A DNA stretch of 64,000 nucleotides from HKST-UBA178 sp965223815 (GTDB taxonomy: Bacteria; Pseudomonadota; Gammaproteobacteria; Chromatiales; Chromatiaceae), in the NCBI GenBank assembly GCA_965223815.1, contig OZ245019.1, positions 3,472,001 through 3,536,000 of the forward strand, read 5' to 3'. Shown in pieces: positions 46,805-56,565 of this stretch. Position 1 is the first letter of the stretch, and every line of letters begins with the position of its first letter. Under the pieces are notes generated by a model. That model saw nothing but the letters and a program-made list of their open reading frames with translations, did no database searches and had not been told where the DNA came from. A program made the translations under genes and the position numbers.

Positions 46805-47132
46805 GCGCCAGGCACCGGCTTTCAGGCTCAGCGCAATGGGAAACGGCTTGACATGAAATCGTTCTGGCTCCAACAGCGCAACCTCATCAGAGAAATACTG
46901 CCATCCGCGATGGACCATAGCGGCAGTCAAACAAGACTTCCCACTACCGGAAACACCGGGTAGCAACAAGCATCTTCGGCCATCGCTGACAACGCCCGCA
47001 TGGACATATATGAAGAAATCCGAGGCGTTGATTGCGTCCTGTGCTACCACTCCTTTGACACTAGCCCCGAGGCCCTCAATACGGCGGCATTTTCGGAAAC
47101 AGCGACCATCACGGTAAATTAAGATTTGTCGG

Positions 47133-48465
47133 CACTAGTGTCCGGAAAAACCAGACTCACTTATCCATAACTCACTGTCAGTAAAACGATAATATGCCTT
47201 TTTTACCTGTCACCGACTTGAACCGGTTCCCAGCCCTGAGTCAGGCTTTAGCCCGATATCCCGGGTTGGAGCGATCAGTCGATGTACACAGGCAAACTTG
47301 TTTTTGCGCAGGCGATGGATCATCTGCCTATGCATACCTTCCGACGTTGCATTCAACGCTACGACGGCAACCGACACGTAAAAAGATTCAGTTGCCAGGA
47401 CCAGTATCGTTGCATGGCATTTGCACAGCTTACCTATCGAGACAGCCTACGCGATATCGAAGCCTGCCTAAAAGCCCAGAGCAACAAGCTCTACCATATG
47501 GGCATTCGCTCCAAAGTGTCCCGCAGCACTCTGGCCGACGCCAACGAAAAACGCGATTGGCGCATCTATGCCGATTTCGCTCAGTCACTGATTCAAACAG
47601 CTCGGCGACTTTACACAGACGAAAACCTTGGGCTCGAACTCGACAACACGATCTACGCGCTCGACGCCACTACAATCAATCTCTGCCTCTCTGTTTTTCC
47701 ATGGGCACATTTCCGGCAGACCAAAGCAGCAATCAAACTGCATACACTGCTCGACCTGCGTGGCAATATCCCATCGTTTATCCATATCTCCGATGGCAAG
47801 CTCCACGACGTCAACGTACTCGACCTGCTTTTGCCAGAGCCTGGTGCATTCTATGTCATGGACCGAGGCTATCTAGACTTCGAACGGCTGTATCATTTGG
47901 AGCAAGACTCCGCCTTCTTCGTCATTCGCGCAAAGTCCAATCTTCAGTGCCGCCGAATCTATTCGCACGTAGTAGACAAGACTTCCGGCCTACGTTGCGA
48001 CCAGACAGTAGTGCTCACCGGTTTCTATACCGCTCAGCACTATCCCGACAAACTTCGCCGGATCAAGTATTACGATGCCCAAACCGAAAAGCAGTTTGTC
48101 TTCCTGACCAACAACTTCAGCCTGCCGGCATTGACAATCACAGAACTCTATCGGTACCGCTGGCAGGTGGAACTGTTTTTCAAATGGATAAAACAGCACC
48201 TACGCATCAAATCGTTTTTCGGTACCTCGGAAAACGCCGTCAAGACCCAGGTCTGGATCGCCGTATCCGTATATGTACTCGTCGCTATCATCAAAAAGCG
48301 ACTCAATATCAAAGCCAGCCTCTATTCAGTTCTACAGATTTTGAGCCTGACTGTTTTCGAAACAACTCCTATGAATCAGTTGCTTACCGGATGTGAACAG
48401 AACATGAAAAACCACGAATCAAATAACCAACTGAATCTATTCGATTAATTTTCCGGACACTAGTG
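47133..48465 (+). mobile_element. IS4-family insertion sequence, 1333 bp
   Basis: Inverted terminal repeats CACTAGTGTCCGGAAAA at both ends (17 bp), with a 9-bp target duplication ATTTGTCGG at 47124-47132 and 48466-48474. One intact transposase gene. It interrupts the PqqD/HprK-like kinase gene and lies in the opposite orientation. Confidence 0.9.
47282..48448 (+). CDS. IS4-family transposase
   Basis: A 388-residue DDE transposase starting MYTGKLVFAQAMDHLPMHTF. The catalytic residues lie in IYALDATTINLCLSVF (Asp), AFYVMDRGYLDFERLY (Asp) and ELYRYRWQVELFFKWIKQHL (Glu in the YREK-like element). The order and length fit the IS4 family. An overlapping frame from 47194 is only an out-of-frame reading of the same gene. 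Confidence 0.95.
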   Translation: MYTGKLVFAQAMDHLPMHTFRRCIQRYDGNRHVKRFSCQDQYRCMAFAQLTYRDSLRDIEACLKAQSNKLYHMGIRSKVSRSTLADANEKRDWRIYADFAQSLIQTARRLYTDENLGLELDNTIYALDATTINLCLSVFPWAHFRQTKAAIKLHTLLDLRGNIPSFIHISDGKLHDVNVLDLLLPEPGAFYVMDRGYLDFERLYHLEQDSAFFVIRAKSNLQCRRIYSHVVDKTSGLRCDQTVVLTGFYTAQHYPDKLRRIKYYDAQTEKQFVFLTNNFSLPALTITELYRYRWQVELFFKWIKQHLRIKSFFGTSENAVKTQVWIAVSVYVLVAIIKKRLNIKASLYSVLQILSLTVFETTPMNQLLTGCEQNMKNHESNNQLNLFD

Positions 48466-49017
48466 ATTTGTCGGAAGTGCTGAACGATATCCAAAGCGAC
48501 ATCCGGCGAGCTATTTTGGCGCACCTCAAGATGAGCCAGGACCGGACCGACCCATCGCAGCTGGAGTGCAGATCCGAACCGGACCTGGATGACAGAACCG
48601 AGTAAACGGTAGTTGCGCCGGGCATAGACAGCATAGGTCGACAAATGGGGTAAGTCGCCTTTTACAACAGGGGAGTCGACCACCGGGCGGGGCGCTAACG
48701 GAAATGAACGACCTCCGCTAAGCAATCCCTCATGGTTCCAAAACGCCACGGACTGCATGACATACTGTCGCGCTTCTTTGGCAGAAATACCGAAATCACT
48801 CTGCAGACGCGCAATGATCCCTTCCGGTCTATCGCCCTCTTGCAGATTACACCAAATGTAGGCGGCACTGCCGTTGAGTCCAAAAATACGCTGTGAGCGC
48901 GAATCATTGAGCATACCCGCATCATCCAGGCCAAAAAACAACCTCATTGGCAACCCGGGCGATCGTCCCACCCGATGGGACAAGCCAACGTGATGACAGC
49001 AGATCCGTACGGCGACG

Positions 49018-49416
49018 CTACATCACCTCGGCGAGATAATTGCCCAATTCCATATCCGGGCCCAGAATATGGCCCGTCAACCAATGATCGAGATATTGGA
49101 TATCGACTGCCGACAGAGGGTTATCCGCCGACACGCGCTGTTGAATTGCCTGGGCACTTTGTATCAATTCCCGATGATCCAATCGATGCTCATCAATGCC
49201 TGGGTACTCGTGTTTCAACATCAAACGTTCTTCATGCTTGAAGTGCCAGGCCGTACAGGCAACCAGTTCGTCCAAGATGGCCTCGATATAATTGGAGGCT
49301 TCATTGTCAGCCACCGCATGGTTGAGTAAGTTGAATAACCCTACCAATACTCGGTGATCCTGGTCGATCTCATCCACCTGTACGCTCAATGTCTTGTTCC
49401 AACGGATGTCTTTCAA
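49018..49416 (-). CDS. Bacteriohemerythrin
   Basis: A 132-residue non-haem di-iron oxygen-binding protein. The iron ligands of the family are visible: His and Glu in HFKHEERLM, His in DQDHRVLVGL, His in HRLDHREL and the last HILGPDMELG (His, Asp). Length is typical. Probable role: oxygen sensing or buffering. It follows TTTGTT-like non-coding sequence and its stop is close to the start of the broken kinase gene, on the same strand. Confidence 0.9.
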   Translation of the reverse strand: MKDIRWNKTLSVQVDEIDQDHRVLVGLFNLLNHAVADNEASNYIEAILDELVACTAWHFKHEERLMLKHEYPGIDEHRLDHRELIQSAQAIQQRVSADNPLSAVDIQYLDHWLTGHILGPDMELGNYLAEVM

Positions 49417-50198
49417 TGCACTTTTCTCCCGATGACCGTGGGCAATCGACTGATTTCCAGACCGTCGCTCCGGTCAAACCTAGCGCGCCCCAAATGGTTG
49501 ACTGGTACAAATCATACTCGAACGAATTCTACTCTAATACCCCGGGCAGAGCAGGTTCCGCTTTCTTCGCACCAGCTCACCCAAGCTCGATAGTGGTCAA
49601 CGTCTCTGCCACGAGACCTGGGGAAACCATGCTGTCGCGGGAGTTTAATCCCCAGAAGGGCCCGATCCCGGCAGGCCATGAAGTGTCAGCGAGCTCTGAG
49701 CCGGCGATCGAAATCGAATACTCCCGAAACTTGTCAGCAAGTCCAGCTGATTCTCTCTGGTAGCCGAGGCGACCGATGAGCGGTCCAAACGGAACAGAAA
49801 CTGACGTGCTGTCCAATCTGGACGAGGTCAGAACCAATGGTCGAGTCAGCCCCTATGAACGTGTTGGCGGTGACCGTAACAACAGCGACAATGTGATCGA
49901 CAAGATCTCATAAGGTTCCGGAAAGGTGTCAGAGGGGTCAGTAGCGAATGCTGCTGGCCTCTCTCTTGTCTCGACCGATGAGAAAAAGAGTCGTGTGCGA
50001 ATGGTATCCTTGGAAGAATTTTTTTAGCTTTTAAGTCGCGCGTACAAATGCGACGTCAATGGCATCCCGGAATCCAATATTATTTTCGGCTCTGGGCTCA
50101 CCCCAAGCTGCTCTCGGACTGAGATCAAAGCTGTGTAGTGAAGCCAGAAACCTTCAGCAACTCATCCCTCCTTGATGCAGCTGGATCCCTTTGGTTCA
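49417..50198. other. 782-bp interval with uncertain frames
   Basis: Two frames in the same phase on the plus strand, 49389-49763 (partly antisense to the hemerythrin start) and 49776-49913, are separated by one stop (TAG at 49761-49763). They read as hydrophilic, coding-like sequence (GPNGTETDVLSNLDEVRTNG in the second) and could be a broken gene; I recognise no family. No ribosome-binding site supports the first. Confidence 0.35.
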
Positions 50199-51956
50199 TC
50201 AGCCCGGAGACTGGGGTGCAATTCCCTCGGCCTGCTCCTGCTTGCGCCGATACATGTCTTCGTCTGATCTCTTGAGCAATGTCTCCAGATCACGGCCATC
50301 TTCGGGACAGAGGGCGATTCCGATGGCAGCACTAATGGTGACAGTAGTGCCATCTTCTACCGTGCCGACCAATGATTCCAACGGTGTCGCGAGAATGCGT
50401 TCGAGCTGATCGCGTAACGCTATCGCATCGTTGCGATTCGCAACCTCTTCCAGAAAGACAATAAACTCGTCACCGCCATACCGAGCGGCCAAATCGCTTT
50501 CGCGCAGGTTCCTCGTCAAGCGCTGCCCCATTTCTCGTAGTACGCAGTCGCCCGCCTCGTGTCCAAACCGATCGTTAATTTGCTTAAACTCATTGAGATC
50601 CAGGAAAAGTACTGCAAAGGGATGACTATCTCCACGTCGACGCTGACGAATGATACGATCTTCTATACGCCGAACAACTGCCTCTCGATTCGGAATCCCT
50701 GTTAACCGGTCGGTCAACAAATGTTCTTGCATTGTCGCGAAAGATTTTGCCAGCTCACCAATTTCGTCATTCCGGTCTATCGGGATCTTTGCATCTAGAA
50801 CCCCCTCGCCAATTTCCTTGGCTGCAACAGCCAATTGACGAAGGCCTTTTGCAATTACATTAAGTGTCGCGAACCCAACTAAAGCGATTAGAGCACAGGC
50901 GATGAATGCCATTACAATAGTCTTGTGGACATTTTCCGTAACCTTGTGCATGAAATCGCTTCTAGGCACGGCTACCACCACAATCCAATCCAGACCGGCT
51001 GCATCTCGCAGGCGTGCATAGCCAGCCTGAACGACAGCACCATTCGGCCCCGTGAATGAACTGGTTCGGGGACCTGATGGCGCACTCCCCTTTTCCGTCA
51101 ACGCTTTCACAACTTTATAGGTTGTCGCGATCCACGGGTCACCACTATCTATCGCACTTAGTCGTCTATTGTCTTCACCAACATCTTTACGCAAATGAGG
51201 CCCTCGGGAAGTCGCCACCAGATTGCCATCTGACTCCACTATGAATGCAAAACCGTTTGGGCTCAGCTTGATTTCCTTAAGGAATTCGTTCAGCAGCTGC
51301 ATGGACAAATCTGTGGCTACGACACCTTCAAATTCCCCTACAGAATTATTGACACGCCGGGCCCGTGTGGTAACTAATTGCAACGTCTTGAAATCAATAT
51401 AGATCGACGTCCAGGTCTGTTGCATAGTTTCATGACCCGCTTTGTACCAGGGACGCTCGCGTGGCTCGAATATGCGCTTCTCCTGCTCCGGATTTTTTAA
51501 CTTGCCATGAATGCGGGAGTAATGATAGATCGTACGCGGTGATTCTCCGTTAGTACGTAAACGCAGCTGGGCTTCAGTCTCGGAAAACCGCCAAAGCCCA
51601 ATGAACTGTCCATGGCGATTGCCATAGTAAACATAGTTATTCGGGTCACGATGTATCGAAGTTGCCAACCAGAATCTTGTGCGCAGTGCTTCCAGGTCAT
51701 CCAGGATCGATGATGATGGAGGGATATCCGGCGGAAAAGCTGTCTCTAGAACGGCTTCGGATCCTGATATGTGCTTGTCCACCGCCTGTGTAATGCGGTT
51801 GACAGTTTCGCTAAGCACATGATCCGCCAGCGTATCTACTGCTTCTCGACCAGCATTGTATGACAACATGCCAATTACAGCCGCGGCAAGCACCACCAAT
51901 ATCACGTAAGGTATGGTGAGCATCTGGCGCAACGAGGCACGTGAGTAGAAATTCAT
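50199..51956 (-). CDS. Cache-HAMP diguanylate cyclase
   Basis: About 585 residues in the inner membrane: first helix (about 12-35), a periplasmic double-Cache sensor (about 40-330; SIYIDFKTLQLVTTRARR, VVATDLSMQLLNEFL, NGFAFIVESDGNLVAT), second helix (about 340-360), HAMP, then GGDEF (about 425-570). The active motif YGGDEFIVFLEEVA is intact and an inhibitory RESD site precedes it by five residues, so the protein should make cyclic di-GMP. ATG at 51956 gives a normal membrane start; a TTG at 51998 is possible. It is the last gene of the reverse-strand signalling cluster but is separated from the preceding one by a worn stretch. Confidence 0.9.
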   Translation of the reverse strand: MNFYSRASLRQMLTIPYVILVVLAAAVIGMLSYNAGREAVDTLADHVLSETVNRITQAVDKHISGSEAVLETAFPPDIPPSSSILDDLEALRTRFWLATSIHRDPNNYVYYGNRHGQFIGLWRFSETEAQLRLRTNGESPRTIYHYSRIHGKLKNPEQEKRIFEPRERPWYKAGHETMQQTWTSIYIDFKTLQLVTTRARRVNNSVGEFEGVVATDLSMQLLNEFLKEIKLSPNGFAFIVESDGNLVATSRGPHLRKDVGEDNRRLSAIDSGDPWIATTYKVVKALTEKGSAPSGPRTSSFTGPNGAVVQAGYARLRDAAGLDWIVVVAVPRSDFMHKVTENVHKTIVMAFIACALIALVGFATLNVIAKGLRQLAVAAKEIGEGVLDAKIPIDRNDEIGELAKSFATMQEHLLTDRLTGIPNREAVVRRIEDRIIRQRRRGDSHPFAVLFLDLNEFKQINDRFGHEAGDCVLREMGQRLTRNLRESDLAARYGGDEFIVFLEEVANRNDAIALRDQLERILATPLESLVGTVEDGTTVTISAAIGIALCPEDGRDLETLLKRSDEDMYRRKQEQAEGIAPQSPG

Positions 51957-51998
51957 AATCGCATCAACACACGCATCGTAAAAAAACACCTCGTCCAA

Positions 51999-52498
51999 CA
52001 GTACAATTGAGAGTCACGCACTCGCCCTCTTCAGAAACTCTTACCATATGATACTATTCACTTGTTTAAAATGACTTCTGTCTGTAAGAAGCGGTTTCCG
52101 CTGCTGAAAAGGTGCTGAATCACCAAGTCATACTCAGAGCACTGAACGTGTTCTTGTCCACTGCGTTTCGGCCTGACATGCAATACTGCTGACGATGTCA
52201 GCACAGAAACGTTGGGTTGGTGTCTTCCTTTGAACCAGCAACTGACCGTAAATTTGTCCCGGGCTGCACACCAATAGCCGGAGTTGGACAATACCCGGGT
52301 GATTATCCACTCTGTACCCGTCGGTGTGGGCATGTAGATCACATCCTATTGCTGCTCAATCAAATGCCGTCTCAGCTCCATCGGCCAATTCCTAACCCTG
52401 GCTGGAACAATACACTCAGCATCATCAGAATACTGCATCCGGTTGTCGGCATGACGGTTTTTGCACCCTGCCGGGAGCCTCGACACAAGGAGACGAAT
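51999..52498. other. 500-bp interval, possibly a gene remnant
   Basis: A 94-codon reverse frame with GTG start (52342-52058; segment TEWIITRVLSNSGYWCAARD) is open, but no family is recognised and its ribosome-binding site is poor. No other feature. Confidence 0.35.
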
Positions 52499-54676
52499 TC
52501 ACCAGCGGGGATTGCGCGTTAGCAAGGCTTGCACCTTCTTGGCGTCAATGGGTTTGGAAAAATGGAATCCCTGTGCGGTAGCGCACTGCAGGGCACGCAA
52601 AAGTTGCAATTGATTCGCATTCTCTACGCCTTCGGCAGTGACATTCATATGCAGCACGCGTGCCAAGGCAATAATCGTGCGGACAATCTCAAGGCCGTTC
52701 CCGCCACTGTCCATCTGCCTAACGAATGACCGGTCGATTTTAAGCGTATCCACCGGAAAACGGTGGAGATAACTCAGCGATGAATAACCGGTTCCAAAGT
52801 CGTCCATTGCCAAAGCGATGCCCTTCTTTTTTAGAGAATCAATGAGAGCTGATGCAATCTCGGCGTTCTCCATGACGAGGTTTTCGGTAATTTCCAGCTT
52901 GAGACATCCTGGGTTCAGTTTGGTCCTGGATAAAACGGCAGTAATCTGCTCCACCAAGTCAGCCTCGACAAACTGCTTGGCTGATAAATTAACGCTCACA
53001 CTCAGAGTCGGCAACGATGCTCGTTGTTGCCAATCACTGAGATCGGTGCAGGCACGTTCCAGTACAAAGCTCCCCATGGCGTTAATCAGGCCGGTTTCCT
53101 CGGCCAAAGGAATAAAATTGGCGGGGGCGATCAGTCCTTTTTCAGGATGCCGCCAACGCACGAGTGCCTCGAATCCTTCAATCTTCCCGCTCTGTAGCGA
53201 TACCATCGGCTGATAATGGACGACTAGCTCGTTGCGATGGAGGGCACCCCTCAAATCGTTTTCCAGATGCAGTTGCTGAAGTACGTCCATGCGCATAGTG
53301 CGCTTAAACAACTCAACACGTCCTCGGCCGAGTGCCTTAGCCCGGAACATTGCCGTGTCAGCGTCACGTATCAGGTCTTCCGCGCAGCTCAATTCGCCGT
53401 TGGTCAATGCGATACCGATACTAGCAGTAATGAAAACCTCGTGCCCGCCCAGATGATAGGTCCGTGCAACATCTTCAGATATTCGCTTTGCGGTTGAAAT
53501 AGCTTCGCCTTCCCGATCGATACCATCCAGCACCAAAGCAAACTCGTCCCCGCCAAAACGGCAGACGCTGTCACCTGTTCGTAGTCCTCGCTGAAGTAGG
53601 CGGGCAATCGCTTGCAACAATTGGTCGCCAATAGCATGACCCAGGCTGTCATTGACAACCTTAAAGCGGTCCAGATCCAAAAACAGTACCGCGAATAAAT
53701 AACCGTCGTGACGTCGTGCCCGCTCCAGACACAGCCCGAGCCGATCCATAAACAGCGCACGATTCGGCAGATTGGTCAACACATCATGCAGGGCATCATG
53801 TTGTAGTTGCTGTTCCGCTTTTTTGCGCTCGGTGATATCCGTTAGCGATCCTGCCATACGATATGCGACACCACTCTTACGCCGAACGGCCAAGCCGCGC
53901 ATCAGCATCCAGCGGTAATCTCCACTGCGGTGACGCATCTGACATTCGCACTCCAGATGCGGTGTACCACCCTCAAGGTGGCTATCGATCGCTGCTCTTA
54001 CCAAGGCGATATCACTCTCGTGCAACAATTCAAATGCGGCATCCAATGAGTTATCAAAGTCAATATCAGAATAGCCCAGCATCGCCTTCAGACGATGGGA
54101 GTAATAGACCTTATTGGTCTCCAGATCCCAATCCCATAGGCCATCATTTGCTGCCTTAGCAGCCAATGAGTAGCGCTCTTCGCTAAGCGCCAACGCCTGT
54201 TCCGCTTTAAAGCGCTCCTTTATATGATGCCATTCGCGGAGTGAGCGCTCGGCGATACGCGCCATATCCGCCATGTTTGCCTCTGACTTGACGATATAAT
54301 CCAAGGCACCGGCGCGCATGGCGGCGACTGCAATCTCTTCATCACCCTGACCTGTCATAATAACGATGGGATAAGCAGGTGAATGCGTCGAGCCTCCCTG
54401 AAGCAGCTCGGTACCGACACCGTCTGGCAAACGGTAATCGGTTATCACCAACATCGGTTTGTGCTGTTCGAGAAATGAGCGCGCCTCACGTAGAGTCCTT
54501 ACCGCACTAACTACGTAGCTACCCAAACAATCTTCCAGGGCACGCTTGATGAGTAACGCATGCGGTTCTTCATCCTCCACAAGCAGCACAATCTTAGAAT
54601 CTTTAGCTACGATTTCTTTAGTATGATTAATCACTATGTGAAACCTGGTGTCACCAAGGACTATGGTTCCATGCAA
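52499..54676 (-). CDS. Receiver-PAS-GGDEF-EAL response regulator
   Basis: A 725-residue output protein. Receiver domain (about 25-145): IVLLVEDEEPHALL with acidic pair, VITDYRLPDG (phospho-Asp) and VIMTGQ..YIVKSEANM (Lys). A PAS domain (about 165-285; ANDGLWDWDLETNKVYYSHR) ends in SLTDITERKK. GGDEF (about 290-450) has CRFGGDEFALVL with an RTGD inhibitory site; EAL (about 460-715) has FEALVRW, VNLSAKQF, LEITENL, MDDFGTGYSSL, LKIDRSF and AEGVEN, all intact. Both cyclase and phosphodiesterase activities are plausible. Start is ATG 54676 or GTG 54634; the first overlaps the preceding gene by 26 bases. Transcribed with the histidine kinase and receiver genes. Confidence 0.9.
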   Translation of the reverse strand: MHGTIVLGDTRFHIVINHTKEIVAKDSKIVLLVEDEEPHALLIKRALEDCLGSYVVSAVRTLREARSFLEQHKPMLVITDYRLPDGVGTELLQGGSTHSPAYPIVIMTGQGDEEIAVAAMRAGALDYIVKSEANMADMARIAERSLREWHHIKERFKAEQALALSEERYSLAAKAANDGLWDWDLETNKVYYSHRLKAMLGYSDIDFDNSLDAAFELLHESDIALVRAAIDSHLEGGTPHLECECQMRHRSGDYRWMLMRGLAVRRKSGVAYRMAGSLTDITERKKAEQQLQHDALHDVLTNLPNRALFMDRLGLCLERARRHDGYLFAVLFLDLDRFKVVNDSLGHAIGDQLLQAIARLLQRGLRTGDSVCRFGGDEFALVLDGIDREGEAISTAKRISEDVARTYHLGGHEVFITASIGIALTNGELSCAEDLIRDADTAMFRAKALGRGRVELFKRTMRMDVLQQLHLENDLRGALHRNELVVHYQPMVSLQSGKIEGFEALVRWRHPEKGLIAPANFIPLAEETGLINAMGSFVLERACTDLSDWQQRASLPTLSVSVNLSAKQFVEADLVEQITAVLSRTKLNPGCLKLEITENLVMENAEIASALIDSLKKKGIALAMDDFGTGYSSLSYLHRFPVDTLKIDRSFVRQMDSGGNGLEIVRTIIALARVLHMNVTAEGVENANQLQLLRALQCATAQGFHFSKPIDAKKVQALLTRNPRW

Positions 54677-55106
54677 GCCAGTAGTAACCTAGTTCTTCCA
54701 TTAACTTGGAAAACTTCCCATAATCCATCGGCTTGGTTACAAAACTATTCGCGTGATGTTCATACGCATTGGCGACATCACGTTCAGCTGCGGACGTTGT
54801 CAAAATCACCACGGGTAGGCGCCGCATGCGCTTAGATTCTTTGATTTGCCTCAGCACCTCCAAGCCGTCGACCTTGGGCAAACGAAGATCGAGAAGCACA
54901 AGATTCACCCGGTCTTCAGGCCGCAGTGCGTGGTAGGGGCCGCGTTGAAACAGAAAATCCAAAGCTGCCGCGCCGTCGCTAACATGGTGGACAATATTTG
55001 CTATTCGGTGATTTTCTAAACTACGAACCACCAACTCCGCGTGCGCTGCATTGTCTTCGACCAACAGGATAGCCAACGGATCCCCGTTCATTGGCCCCTC
55101 AATCAT
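54651..55106 (-). CDS. Single-domain response regulator (Rcp1-like)
   Basis: A 151-residue receiver with no output domain: ILLVEDNAAHAELV, phospho-acceptor in LVLLDLRLPKVDG, VVILTTSAAERDV (Thr) and SFVTKPMDY (Lys). Extended loops as in phytochrome-partner regulators. Its ATG overlaps the stop of the histidine kinase (ATGA), which shows translational coupling and indicates the kinase is the likely partner. Confidence 0.9.
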   Translation of the reverse strand: MIEGPMNGDPLAILLVEDNAAHAELVVRSLENHRIANIVHHVSDGAAALDFLFQRGPYHALRPEDRVNLVLLDLRLPKVDGLEVLRQIKESKRMRRLPVVILTTSAAERDVANAYEHHANSFVTKPMDYGKFSKLMEELGYYWLAWNHSPW

Positions 55107-56518
55107 GTCAATACCTCGTCGGGTTTGGGCAAGGAAAAACTGACACGGCAGCCGTTGTTGTTACCTTCCGATACGATCCATATTCGCCCACCATGGACTT
55201 CAATGATACGTTTTGCCAAAGCCAGACCGATCCCCGTGCCTTCGATCGTCGGATCGAGTCGTTCGAACAGCCCAAATACCTTATCATGATAACGCGACTC
55301 GATTCCGGGTCCGTTATCAGCAATGTGGCAGATTACTTCCCGCAGATGGTCTTCATAAGTGATTTCGATCCGCGGTCTCTGGGTCGTGCTCACAAATTTA
55401 CCAGCATTGTCTATCAGATTAAGAACAACTTCCAACAATCGTTTACGGTCACCGAATACTTTAGGAGAGTTCGGAGCAACAGAGACTCTGACTCCGTGCT
55501 CGTCAATCCGACCGGTGGCCATGATCAGTGCTTCATCTACCAACTCCCCTAGCTTGACCCTTACCGGGGGATTTGTGATTCTGCCAATTCGAGACAGCTC
55601 CAACAAGTCGTCGAGCAATGTCTGCATGGTATCCGCCGCCGAGGCAATCTGCTGAAGATCCTTCTCCACGCGATCTCGATCATCTGCTTGCAAATCACTA
55701 ACCAACAATCCCACAAAGCCCCTGATCGTAATTAGTGGGCTCTTCAAGTCATGTGAGACCGTGTAAGCGAATCGTTCCAGCTCCGCATTCTTATCTGACA
55801 GCTGTTCGATCAAGCGTTGGCTCTCGGTTGAACTCGATTCCAGGCTGTCCGCCATCTGGTCGAAGGTACGACCCAGGTCCCCGATTTCATCTCGTCCCCG
55901 AATATCTGCCCGAGCGGTAGTTTCTCCCTGCGCGAAACGATGGGCCGCATGGGTTACCCGACCCAAGCGACGGGTCAGCAGAAAGCCCGCAGTCAAGCCC
56001 ACGACAGCGATCAGCAACATGCCGAGAACCGCGATCCCGATACCCAAGTTGCGCGCCTCAACGCTCTTGTCCTGCAACGCAGCATCCGATATTTCTATGG
56101 CCAGTACTCCCAGCCAATGATCCTCACTTCGAACATCAGCAGTACGCCAGAATCGGCGAGGCTGGATCGCTGTATTGTTACGGTCAGACCGCGAAAAGGC
56201 GGTCGGAAATTTTCCGATTGATTCTGGTCGGGTACCGGCAACAACGATCCCACGCGCATCAACCAGCAGAACCTGTTCGATCCGTGTGTCCTCTAACAGA
56301 TTCTCCAAATAGGGCTGAAGTTCGGAGTATTCACCGGTCAGCAAGGCGATATGGCTAATACCGCTCATGATATTGAGGATCGTACGCTCGCTACTAGCGA
56401 ATTGCTTCCCAATTGCATCTTCCAAGTGATCAAGCGTCGCCCACAAGACTGCCGTCATCATCAGTGCTTCGAGAGCGAAGATAATGAGGGCAATACGGTA
56501 TTTAAGCGAAATTCGCAC
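55103..56518 (-). CDS. Sensor histidine kinase
   Basis: A 471-residue inner-membrane kinase. Two helices (about 9-28 and 160-182) flank a periplasmic sensor of about 130 residues, followed by HAMP (RRLGRVTHAAHRFAQGETTA, GRDEIGDLGRTFDQM), a HisKA dimerisation helix with AYTVSHDLKSPLITIRGFVG (phospho-His) and an ATP-binding domain (NLIDNAGKF, DNGPGIE, GTGIGLALAKR). It is coupled to the downstream receiver gene and preceded by a solute-binding protein gene on the same strand (47-base gap). Confidence 0.9.
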   Translation of the reverse strand: MRISLKYRIALIIFALEALMMTAVLWATLDHLEDAIGKQFASSERTILNIMSGISHIALLTGEYSELQPYLENLLEDTRIEQVLLVDARGIVVAGTRPESIGKFPTAFSRSDRNNTAIQPRRFWRTADVRSEDHWLGVLAIEISDAALQDKSVEARNLGIGIAVLGMLLIAVVGLTAGFLLTRRLGRVTHAAHRFAQGETTARADIRGRDEIGDLGRTFDQMADSLESSSTESQRLIEQLSDKNAELERFAYTVSHDLKSPLITIRGFVGLLVSDLQADDRDRVEKDLQQIASAADTMQTLLDDLLELSRIGRITNPPVRVKLGELVDEALIMATGRIDEHGVRVSVAPNSPKVFGDRKRLLEVVLNLIDNAGKFVSTTQRPRIEITYEDHLREVICHIADNGPGIESRYHDKVFGLFERLDPTIEGTGIGLALAKRIIEVHGGRIWIVSEGNNNGCRVSFSLPKPDEVLT

Positions 56519-56565
56519 AGCGAAGCCAGCAGACCATTAAGGTTGGATCTATCGGTAAATACTCA

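Larger units (their letters stand above)
46568..48983 (-). pseudogene. PqqD/HprK-like kinase gene split by IS4
   Basis: Upstream part (48983-48466): a PqqD-like segment (LNDSRSQRIFGLNGSAAYIW, then AKEARQYVMQSVAFWNHEGL) and a linker up to ALDIVQHFRQI. Downstream part (47123-46568): LIYRDGRCFRKCRR to FIYVHAGVVSDGRRCLLLPG and the HprK-type Walker A VSGSGKSCLTAAMVHRG, then FSDEVALLEP. Joining across one target copy gives one 357-codon frame. The last 50 residues (from about LEVHCQLGRFFQKV) do not look like kinase and lie in antisense to another gene start, so the 3' end was probably lost by deletion. Such fusions occur in lasso-peptide-like clusters with a precursor peptide. Start is TTG at 48983 or ATG at 48947. 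Confidence 0.8.

Noticed and set aside
47194..48396. A 400-codon plus-strand frame overlapping the IS4 transposase
   Set aside because: It is out of frame with the recognisable DDE transposase, is very rich in Arg/Ser/Pro/Gln and has no known domain.
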